From an uncultured Campylobacter sp. (lineage in GTDB: Bacteria; Campylobacterota; Campylobacteria; Campylobacterales; Campylobacteraceae), in the NCBI RefSeq assembly GCF_938045205.1, contig NZ_CALIMY010000062.1, forward strand, positions 1 to 5,129: a stretch of 5,129 nucleotides of DNA, in the 5' to 3' direction. The notes under the pieces were generated by a model that saw only the letters and a program-made list of their open reading frames with translations, did not search any database and was not told the DNA's origin. Both the position numbers and the translations under genes were made by a program. Of this stretch, positions 1 through 4,836 are shown in pieces (the stretch's first letter is position 1; each line of letters starts with the position of its first letter).

Positions 1-19
1 ATTTTAAGGAGGAGGTAAA

Positions 20-88
20 ATGAGAAAAATTTTACATTATCTATTGTTAAGTTTTACATTATCCGCGACCGTTTATCGGAGGCGATAA
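20..88 (+). CDS. possible 22-codon small ORF with a strong RBS (leader peptide or gene remnant)
   Basis: A 22-residue ORF beginning MRKILHYLLLSFTLSATVY and ending RRR-stop. AAGGAGGAGG lies at 6-15, so the AAGGAGG core (6-12) ends 7 nt before the ATG; this is the best ribosome binding site on the plus strand of this flank. The peptide looks like the first part of a signal peptide: a basic n-region (R2, K3), a hydrophobic stretch around residues 7-18, and then an abrupt RRR and stop. It could be a small membrane peptide, a leader peptide, or the 5' stump of an exported-protein gene that has decayed or frameshifted. The reading frame closes again soon after the stop, so no continuation is visible. 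I do not recognise it. The strength of the RBS is the only real argument for translation. Confidence 0.3.
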   Translation: MRKILHYLLLSFTLSATVYRRR

Positions 89-483
89 TCGATGAAATTT
101 TATCTTTTCATATAAATTTATGGGTAAATTTTATAATGTGATTTTACTAAAACCCCGCTTAAAAATAGAGAAATTATGTCGCACTTTATCGCTAAATTTA
201 GAGGTCCGCGGTAAAATTTTAATGTCTAACGCGGCTTGGAATTTTAAATTTTAAAGCCAAATTATATCAAGACGGCTTTTAAATTTAATCGCAAGAAAAT
301 TCGCCCGAGTTTGCTTAGCGCAACTTTAAATTTGACGCGCCCACAAATCCGCACTGAAAATCAAAATTTATCGCTTGAATCTACGCTTGAGAGACGATCT
401 TGCTTTTTAATAGCATTAAAATCTCAGCTTGTAGCACCAGGATCCGATTTTTGCTGAGCTTTAAAATTTTTATTTCGCAAACT
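89..483. other. AT-rich non-coding flank, no gene recognised
   Basis: This stretch of about 395 bases has frequent stops in all frames and many AAATTT/TAAAATTT words. No RNA gene, insertion sequence or recognisable gene remnant was seen. A second weak ATG at 92, preceded by GGAGG at 78-82, encodes only seven residues before a stop. In C. jejuni the gene next to hspR on this side is a potassium-efflux (kefB) gene; nothing like it is visible here. Confidence 0.6.
423..458 (-). terminator. possible terminator of the cbpA-hspR operon
   Basis: The arms CTCAGC (423-428) and GCTGAG (453-458) are perfectly complementary across a 24-nt loop. Read on the minus strand, the hairpin begins 25 nt past the hspR stop codon and is followed by ATTTTAA. 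The stem is short, the loop is large and the T-run is weak, so this is only a candidate for the end of the transcript. Confidence 0.25.
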
Positions 484-795
484 TTAATCTGTCTCTCCGC
501 CAAGCTCTAAAATTCTAGCCCGCAGCTCCTCGATCTCGTGCTCATACTCGGCAATCCTTTCTTGCAGGCGAAAGATCACATCCACGCCCGCAAGATTGAC
601 GCCAAGCTCCTTTGTAAGGTTTAAAATCATGCGTATGCGGTCCATATCATGCGCCGAGTACAGGCGCATCTTGCCCTCCGTGCGCCCCGGGCTCACGAGC
701 CCTTCGCGCTCATATTGCCGCAATGTCTGCGGATGGATATCTAGGACCTTCGAAACTATCGATATGAGATAAACTGGCTCATCGTAATCATGCAT
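484..795 (-). CDS. hspR: HspR, MerR-family heat-shock transcriptional repressor
   Basis: A 103-residue MerR-type regulator. The winged helix-turn-helix occupies about residues 8-75. Its helix-turn-helix and wing read HPQTLRQYEREGLVSPGRT (21-39) and then MRLYSAHDMDRI (43-54), the typical HspR/MerR signature. Residues 76-98 (RLQERIAEYEHEIEELRARI...) form a charged coiled coil, probably for dimerisation. There is no C-terminal metal or drug-binding domain, as expected for HspR. In Campylobacter and Helicobacter, HspR represses chaperone operons by binding HAIR inverted repeats; one such repeat is visible at 1768-1788 in front of cbpA, so autoregulation is likely. The gene is the last in the cbpA-hspR operon, 12 nt after cbpA. 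The start at 795 is fixed by an AAGGAGG 7 nt upstream. The protein is somewhat shorter than the roughly 120 aa I recall for C. jejuni HspR, mainly in the acidic tail (GGETD). Confidence 0.93.
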   Translation of the reverse strand: MHDYDEPVYLISIVSKVLDIHPQTLRQYEREGLVSPGRTEGKMRLYSAHDMDRIRMILNLTKELGVNLAGVDVIFRLQERIAEYEHEIEELRARILELGGETD

Positions 796-802
796 TTTGA
801 TG

Positions 803-809
803 CCTCCTT
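803..809 (-). promoter_or_regulatory. hspR ribosome binding site overlapping the cbpA stop codon
   Basis: On the minus strand, AAGGAGG (CCTCCTT on the plus strand at 803-809) lies 7 nt before the hspR ATG. It shares bases with the cbpA TAA stop (808-810). The perfect Shine-Dalgarno sequence fixes the hspR start. The overlap means that ribosomes finishing cbpA sit on the hspR initiation site, which favours coupled translation. Confidence 0.85.
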
Positions 810-1722
810 ATAGCTTTTGCAGCGCGGCTTTGACGTCCTCGCCCAGCGAATCGATATCGGGCAAAACGACATTTACCACCGCGTATAGATCGCCTAAAAT
901 TTTACTCTTGCGGTTTTGCACGCCGTAGCCTTTTAGGCGGTATTTCTGCCCGTTTTTGGTATTTTTTGCGATCTTTATCGTTGCGCTTTTGCTCGGCGTC
1001 GAAATTTCTACTTTTCCGCCAAACATCGCCGTTTTCAAAGGAATGTCAATCTTTTTGAAAAGATCGTCGCCTTCGCGGCTATACTCGGTGCTTGGCGCGA
1101 TTTTTATCTCTAAAATTAGATCGCCGCTTTGAGCGCCTGATTTTTGTCCTTTTCCCCTGATGCGCAGCTTCTCGCCCGCATTGATGCCCGCGGGCACTTT
1201 AAATTTAACCGTCTCGCCGCCCACGCGCACGCTCATCTCGCCGCCTTGTATCGCGGTCTCAAAAGGAATTTCAATCGAGCTGTGCGTATCTAGGCTCTGT
1301 GTGCCGCCAAATCCGCCGCCGAAACTGCTGCCGCTAAAGCCGCTAAAACCCTCGCCACCACCGAAAGAGCTGAAACTAAATCCGCCACGTGAGCCTGCGC
1401 TTTTTGCGCCGAAAGAGCCGCCGAAAATGCTGTTTAGGATGTCGTTTAGATCGCCCATGTTTGCCGAGCCCTGCGCGAAATCGTGGAAATTCTGTCCGCC
1501 GAACATCTCGTCGCCGTGGCGGTCATACTGCGCCCGCTTTTTCTCGTCGCTTAAAATTTCATACGCGGCGTTGATCTCTTTAAATTTATCCTCAGCTCCT
1601 GGTTCTTTATTGATATCTGGGTGATACTTGCGAGCTAGCCTGCGGTAAGCTTTTTTAATCTCCTCAGCGCTTGCTGATTTATCCACGCCTAAGGTTTCGT
1701 ATAAACTGCTTGTACTTGCCAT
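808..1722 (-). CDS. cbpA: CbpA, class B (type II) DnaJ/Hsp40 co-chaperone
   Basis: A 304-residue J-domain protein that would stimulate DnaK ATP hydrolysis and deliver unfolded clients in the cytoplasm. The J domain spans about residues 5-70 (SLYETLGVDKSASAEEIKKA...), with the essential HPD at 34-36 and the helix-IV end QYDRHG at 65-70. A Gly/Phe-rich linker follows at about 74-140 and carries a DLNDILNSIFGG segment (91-102). Two beta-rich C-terminal substrate-binding domains lie at about 142-215 and 216-298. The CxxCxGxG zinc-finger repeats of true DnaJ are absent, which makes this the CbpA/DnaJ2 type. The length is normal for the family. The start is supported by TAAGGAT (AAGGA core, 5 nt spacing) on the minus strand. 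It is the first gene of the operon with hspR, read from a TATAAT promoter at 1754-1759 and probably repressed through the HAIR site at 1768-1788. The same cbpA-hspR pairing next to a divergent htrA occurs in C. jejuni. Confidence 0.93.
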   Translation of the reverse strand: MASTSSLYETLGVDKSASAEEIKKAYRRLARKYHPDINKEPGAEDKFKEINAAYEILSDEKKRAQYDRHGDEMFGGQNFHDFAQGSANMGDLNDILNSIFGGSFGAKSAGSRGGFSFSSFGGGEGFSGFSGSSFGGGFGGTQSLDTHSSIEIPFETAIQGGEMSVRVGGETVKFKVPAGINAGEKLRIRGKGQKSGAQSGDLILEIKIAPSTEYSREGDDLFKKIDIPLKTAMFGGKVEISTPSKSATIKIAKNTKNGQKYRLKGYGVQNRKSKILGDLYAVVNVVLPDIDSLGEDVKAALQKL

Positions 1723-1753
1723 TTTAATCCTTAAAATCTTAAAATTTATGTAG

Positions 1754-1783
1754 ATTATATCATAAAACTTTAGTGAGTGTCAA
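1754..1783 (-). promoter_or_regulatory. sigma70-type promoter of cbpA-hspR
   Basis: On the minus strand, TTGACA (plus-strand 1778-1783) and TATAAT (1754-1759) are separated by 18 nt, and a TG lies just upstream in TGATATAAT. Both hexamers match consensus, which is unusual for Campylobacter, where -35 boxes are generally weak. Transcription would start near 1747, leaving a leader of about 25 nt with the cbpA RBS. The -35 box lies inside the HAIR operator. Confidence 0.75.
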
Positions 1784-1788
1784 TCAAG
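1768..1788. promoter_or_regulatory. HAIR operator (HspR binding site)
   Basis: The site reads CTTTAGT, then 7 nt, then AATCAAG. The HAIR consensus is CTTGAGT-N7-ACTCAAG, so each arm differs at one of seven positions and the spacing is exact. It spans the -35 box of the cbpA promoter and part of the spacer, where bound HspR would block RNA polymerase. With hspR encoded in the same transcript, this makes a negative feedback loop. It lies 102 nt upstream of the htrA start codon, so an effect on htrA is possible but not shown. Confidence 0.75.
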
Positions 1789-1849
1789 TTTGCTAAATTC
1801 TATTTATAAATTTTAATTTTGCGTTAAGAATATATTAGCGGACAAAATT

Positions 1850-1855
1850 TATAAT
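1850..1855 (+). promoter_or_regulatory. probable -10 box of htrA
   Basis: TATAAT at 1850-1855 lies 35 nt before the htrA ATG and would start transcription near 1862. No convincing -35 hexamer sits at the right distance. Epsilonproteobacterial sigma70 promoters commonly replace it with T-rich tracts, and such tracts occur at 1801-1820. TATATT at 1831-1836 is an alternative -10. Confidence 0.45.
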
Positions 1856-1890
1856 TCCGCCAAAATTTCATTATCACAAAGGAAGCAAAA

Positions 1891-3312
1891 ATGAAAAAAT
1901 CGATCATCATATCGATAGCTTTAGCAGGTGCGCTTTTTGGCGCCAGTATCGACATTAAAGAAGCTCCAAGCAATTATGAGCGCGTAAATCCGGGCTTTAA
2001 TCAAGACGTGGTGCTTTCGTATCACAGCTCACTTGCGGACGTAAAAAAATCCGTCGTCAATATCGCAACTAAAACCAAGATTAAAGCAGGCAATAGCCCG
2101 ATGTCACAGATGTTTGACGATCCGTTTTTTAAGCAATTTTTCGACTTTGACATTCCGCAGCAGCAGGAGCGCGAGGGAAGCTCACTAGGCTCTGGTGTCA
2201 TCATCTCCGAAGACGGCTATATTGTCACAAATAATCACGTAATAGAAAACGCTGACGAAATCGTAGTTACACTACTAGAAGGCGATAAGGAATATAAAGC
2301 CAAGGTAATCGGCACCGACCCTAAAACCGACCTTGCGATCATCAAAATCGACGAAAAAAATCTCTCTGCGGTTAAATTTGCCGACTCGTCCAAGGCTATG
2401 GAGGGCGACATTGTATTTGCTATCGGAAATCCTTTCGGCGTGGGCGGCACCATCACCCAAGGTATCATCTCCGCGTTAAATAAAAACAATATCGGACTAA
2501 ATCAATACGAAAATTTCATCCAAACCGACGCTTCGATCAATCCGGGCAACTCAGGCGGCGCGCTAGTGGATAGCCGCGGCGCGCTTTTGGGAATAAATTC
2601 CGCTATTTTAAGTCGCGGAGGCGGAAATAACGGCGTAGGCTTTGCGATCCCTTCAAATATGGTACAAGAGATCGCTGAAAAGCTCATCACAAACGGCAAG
2701 ATCGAGCGTGGCTTTATAGGCGTTACGATTTCGGATATGTCTAAAGATCAAAAAGAGCTCTATGAAAGCAAAGAGGGCGCGCTAATCTCAAGCGTAGAAA
2801 AGGATATGCCTGCCGATAAAGCAGGTATCAAGCGCGGCGATTTGATTACCAAAATAAACGGCAAATCTATCAAAAACGCCAACGAGCTAAAAAATTTAAT
2901 CGGCTCAATGGCTCCAGGAAGCTCAGTGGATGTAGAATTTGAGCGCGACGGCAAAAGCAAGAGCACCACTATCAAGCTAGACGCGATGAAATCCGACTCC
3001 ACCACCTTAGGCTCAGCCGGTGAAAACTCACAAAGCGCGATAGAGGGGCTAAAACTAAGGACGTTAAATGACAGCTTGCGCCGCAAATATAACCTCGACG
3101 ACGATGTCTCGGGCGCCCTCGTCTTAAGCGTCAAAGATGGCTCAAAAGCCGATGATTACGGCTTTGAAGTAGGCGACGTGATCATCCAAGTCGGTCAAAA
3201 CGATGTCAAAAGCTCAGACGACTTCGATCGATATATCAAAGATTACAAGGGCAAAAAGACCCTAGTCTGGGTTATCAGACGTGGAATTCCGCAAGGTCTT
3301 GTAATCCGCTAA
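1891..3312 (+). CDS. htrA: HtrA/DegP-family periplasmic serine protease and chaperone
   Basis: A 473-residue protein, essentially the same length as C. jejuni HtrA. It degrades or refolds misfolded periplasmic proteins; in C. jejuni and H. pylori it is also secreted and cleaves E-cadherin (family knowledge, not shown here). A signal peptide, MKKSIIISIALAGALFGA, is followed by cleavage near residue 18. The trypsin-like domain spans about 97-260 and has an intact catalytic triad: His116 in TNNHV, Asp147 in TDLAI and Ser221 in GNSGG. PDZ1 runs about 274-365 (starting GFIGV) and PDZ2 about 386-473 (GLKLRTLND to the C-terminus). Two PDZ domains place it with DegP/DegQ rather than DegS. The AAGGA at 1879-1883, 7 nt upstream, supports the start. 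It is transcribed divergently from cbpA-hspR across a 168-bp regulatory region and appears monocistronic, because a long gene-free region follows. Confidence 0.96.
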   Translation: MKKSIIISIALAGALFGASIDIKEAPSNYERVNPGFNQDVVLSYHSSLADVKKSVVNIATKTKIKAGNSPMSQMFDDPFFKQFFDFDIPQQQEREGSSLGSGVIISEDGYIVTNNHVIENADEIVVTLLEGDKEYKAKVIGTDPKTDLAIIKIDEKNLSAVKFADSSKAMEGDIVFAIGNPFGVGGTITQGIISALNKNNIGLNQYENFIQTDASINPGNSGGALVDSRGALLGINSAILSRGGGNNGVGFAIPSNMVQEIAEKLITNGKIERGFIGVTISDMSKDQKELYESKEGALISSVEKDMPADKAGIKRGDLITKINGKSIKNANELKNLIGSMAPGSSVDVEFERDGKSKSTTIKLDAMKSDSTTLGSAGENSQSAIEGLKLRTLNDSLRRKYNLDDDVSGALVLSVKDGSKADDYGFEVGDVIIQVGQNDVKSSDDFDRYIKDYKGKKTLVWVIRRGIPQGLVIR

Positions 3313-3330
3313 GCTTGGTCCGCCAGGCTT
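3311..3330 (+). terminator. hairpin at the htrA stop codon
   Basis: AAGCTTGG (3311-3318) pairs with CCAGGCTT (3323-3330) over a TCCG tetraloop: 8 bp including one G-U pair. The stem starts inside the htrA TAA. No U-tract follows (TAGCTGCG), so it may protect or process the 3' end of the mRNA rather than terminate transcription on its own. Confidence 0.35.
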
Positions 3331-3493
3331 TAGCTGCGAGAAACGCGCAAGCATTAAATTTTAATCGCGGCAAGCCCGGGACAAAGCATTAGCGGAGCTT
3401 GCGAATAAGCAAACAGAAGCTTTTGGGATTTGAGCTTTTTGGCAAGTGGAATTACTAGCTTTCGAGCGTAAGAGATACATAAACTATAAAAAT

Positions 3494-3529
3494 GGGCTTT
3501 TGGTGAGCATTAAAAGCTGCCGAAAGCCC
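3494..3529 (+). terminator. stem-loop downstream of htrA, candidate terminator
   Basis: GGGCTTTTGG (3494-3503) pairs with CCGAAAGCCC (3520-3529) to give 10 bp with one wobble pair and a 16-nt loop. It is followed by TTTGTTATTT, a broken T-rich tract. It is the best rho-independent terminator candidate after htrA, although it lies about 180 nt past the stop. The right arm runs directly into the first unit of the tandem repeat at 3526. Confidence 0.4.
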
Positions 3530-3587
3530 TTTGTTATTTCAAGCACCTCTAAAGGCCCTCTGTTATTTCAAGCACCTCTGTAAGCCC
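3526..3587 (+). repeat. two-copy tandem direct repeat, 29-bp period
   Basis: The units 3526-3550 and 3555-3579 are 25 bp each with one mismatch. They share the exact 19-bp core TGTTATTTCAAGCACCTCT (3532-3550 and 3561-3579). GCCC at 3584-3587 falls exactly 29 bp after the start of the second unit and may be the beginning of a degenerate third copy. The array looks like a recent local duplication. Two identical units without distinct spacers are not a CRISPR array. Confidence 0.8.
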
Positions 3588-3942
3588 AGATTTAGCTTGA
3601 AATTTTCATAATTTTGCTTTTTTTGCTTTTATTTTCACTTAGAATTTTTAAAATTTAACCCTCCGCGCCGCTACTTTATCGTTTTTATCGCCTCGCCCGG
3701 AACTTGCTTTAAAATTTTAATCTCTTTGCTAACAACATATCGCAGAAGTATGTACTTATAGTCTAGAATTGCTTCAAATTTTAATTCCTCTCGTATATTG
3801 CTTCACTTTAAATTCTACAAATCCAAATTTATAAAATTTATGCCCTACCTATTTATCATTATCAGAAACTGCTGCCTTTTTATTCTAGCGCTTTTCTCGC
3901 AGCGACGCTTCTTGGGAATTCCGCTAGCTAAATTTTAAGGTC

Positions 3943-3958
3943 GGAATTTTAAAATTCC
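3943..3958. repeat. 16-bp perfect palindrome
   Basis: GGAATTTT at 3943-3950 is followed directly by its reverse complement AAAATTCC at 3951-3958. A shorter palindrome GGAATTCC sits at 3915-3922, 20 bp upstream. It could be a regulator site, but it is built from the AATTTTAAAATT words common in these spacers. It lies about 160 bp from the promoter of the next gene, which is far for an operator. Confidence 0.4.
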
Positions 3959-4099
3959 ATCATTTTGTAATCGTAATTTTTCGTTTAAGCTTTGATAACA
4001 AAAATAAGCTGAAATTTTACTTTATTATCGAAAACGTTGCATCGCGATACCGATTTTTTCGCATTAAGCTACTTTTTGTTAGGAATTGTATTAAATTTA

Positions 4100-4127
4100 T
4101 TGTAAATAGGTATTTTTATAGTATAAT
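4100..4127 (+). promoter_or_regulatory. promoter of the surface-protein gene
   Basis: TATAAT at 4122-4127 is preceded, across a 16-nt spacer, by the weak -35-like TTGTAA (4100-4105). The spacer has the T-rich GGTATTTTTATAG run typical of Campylobacter sigma70 promoters. Transcription would start near 4134, about 28 nt before the ATG at 4162. The upstream in-frame ATG at 4126 lies within the -10 box and would not be transcribed, which argues against it as the start. Confidence 0.7.
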
Positions 4128-4147
4128 GGATAGTTTTTATTTTTTAC

Positions 4148-4153
4148 GAAGGA
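4148..4153 (+). promoter_or_regulatory. ribosome binding site deciding the 4162 start
   Basis: GAAGGA at 4148-4153 lies 8 nt before the ATG at 4162. No such site precedes the ATG at 4126. Translation from 4162 also places the basic n-region and hydrophobic core of the signal peptide directly at the N-terminus. Confidence 0.75.
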
Positions 4154-4161
4154 TTACAACT

Positions 4162-4824
4162 ATGAAAGATATTAAGATACCGATTATTTCCGGTTTAAGT
4201 TTGGCGGCATGCTTAGCCATTGCTCCTTCACAAGCTTTAGCCGGTAACGGAGTCATAACGGTAACTAAAAGCGACGGCACCCCAAGTCAATTATATAAAT
4301 CATCAGGCGAAAATTACTCGGGCGGCTTTGAAAGTAAAGCAAATGCTCACGGACAAAACGATAATAATATCGTAACAATAAGAGGCGTTACCTCGGGCGG
4401 CGAAAGTACTTGGAAGCGCACGATCTATGGTGGAGGCAACGGCGATGGTACCAATTTGGGGCAGGGTTTTTTATATGAGCAAGTTACCTCGGCAAATAAT
4501 AATATACTTAATGTCAATAATGGCGCTACGGTGGCGATACTTGTGGGCGGCGAAGGAAAAGGCGCACAAAACAATACTGTAAATTTGAATGACGCAGAGG
4601 TGCATTATGTCGTACTCGGCGGCAACGGCACATGGTACGGTAGAGCGAGCAATAGCGGAGACGCCATACACAATATCGTAAATGTTAGCGGCGCTACTAA
4701 GATATACTACAAGAATTTCAATAATTTTAACAGCACATCGCTAATGGGCGGTAGAGCGACCGGTACAAATCAAGCAAATAATAACGAAGTAAATATAAGC
4801 GGTACGCCTATTATCGTCGGTAGA
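4162..4824 (+). CDS. repetitive exported surface protein, probable autotransporter passenger (3' part missing)
   Basis: About 221 native residues are visible. The N-terminus MKDIKIPIISGLSLAACLAIAPSQALA-GNG is a signal peptide with likely cleavage after ALA (27). LAAC at 14-17 also fits a lipobox, so a lipoprotein cannot be excluded. The mature part is rich in Asn, Gly, Ser and Thr and consists of degenerate repeats in which an NNxVxI-type strand (68-73, 113-118, 137-142, 170-175, 207-212) alternates with a GG turn (90-91, 129-130, 153-154, 196-197). This pattern suits the beta-helical passenger of a type V (autotransporter) adhesin. The diagnostic C-terminal beta-barrel would lie beyond the break and is not seen, so the class is inferred. 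The start at 4162 is set by GAAGGA 8 nt upstream and by a TATAAT overlapping the alternative ATG at 4126. The frame stays open to 5127, but everything past about 4825 is foreign sequence read in the wrong frame and should not be counted as part of this protein. Confidence 0.7.
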
Positions 4825-4836
4825 GTCGCGGGCGCT
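4819..4836. other. chimeric junction between low-GC and high-GC DNA
   Basis: GC content rises from 44 of 120 bases (4681-4800) to 198 of 269 bases (4861-5129). The left frame is a Campylobacter surface protein. From 4827 the coding signal moves to another frame and another protein family. GGTAGAGCGA occurs twice in the left gene (4639-4648, 4750-4759), and a third GGTAGAG (4819-4825) is interrupted by TCGCGGG, which places the join near 4825. The uncertainty is about ten bases. Confidence 0.8.

Larger units (their letters stand above)
3313..4098. other. long intergenic region, no gene recognised
   Basis: About 790 bases have no ORF of useful length on either strand. The left part (to about 3600) is less AT-rich and holds hairpins, a short inverted repeat (CGCAAGC at 3346-3352 with GCTTGCG at 3397-3403) and a tandem repeat. 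The right part is very AT-rich, with many AAATTT-type words, T-rich runs on the plus strand and a perfect palindrome. No tRNA, rRNA, CRISPR or transposase remnant was seen. In C. jejuni the region downstream of htrA carries the cprRS two-component genes; they are not here. Confidence 0.6.

Noticed and set aside
372..392. CTTGAAT and CTTGAGA as a second HAIR operator
   Set aside because: Both half-sites point the same way and no ACTCAAG-type arm follows at N7, so there is no inverted repeat.
1160..1624. 154-codon plus-strand ORF opposite cbpA
   Set aside because: Its Pro/Ser/Leu-rich composition mirrors the Gly/Phe-rich linker of cbpA on the other strand; it is a shadow of a well-supported gene.
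3526..3587. Short repeats as a CRISPR array
   Set aside because: Only two full units with 4-nt gaps, no unique spacers and no cas genes; this is a simple tandem duplication.
3844..3863. TTATCATTATC as part of a Fur box
   Set aside because: Only the right half resembles the GATAATGATAATCATTATC consensus; about 11 of 19 positions agree, and it is more than 250 bp from the nearest start codon.
4126..4161. Upstream in-frame ATG giving an extra 12 residues (MDSFYFLRRITT) to the surface protein
   Set aside because: The ATG lies inside the TATAAT -10 box, has no Shine-Dalgarno sequence, and would bury the signal peptide; 4162 has both an RBS and a proper n-region.
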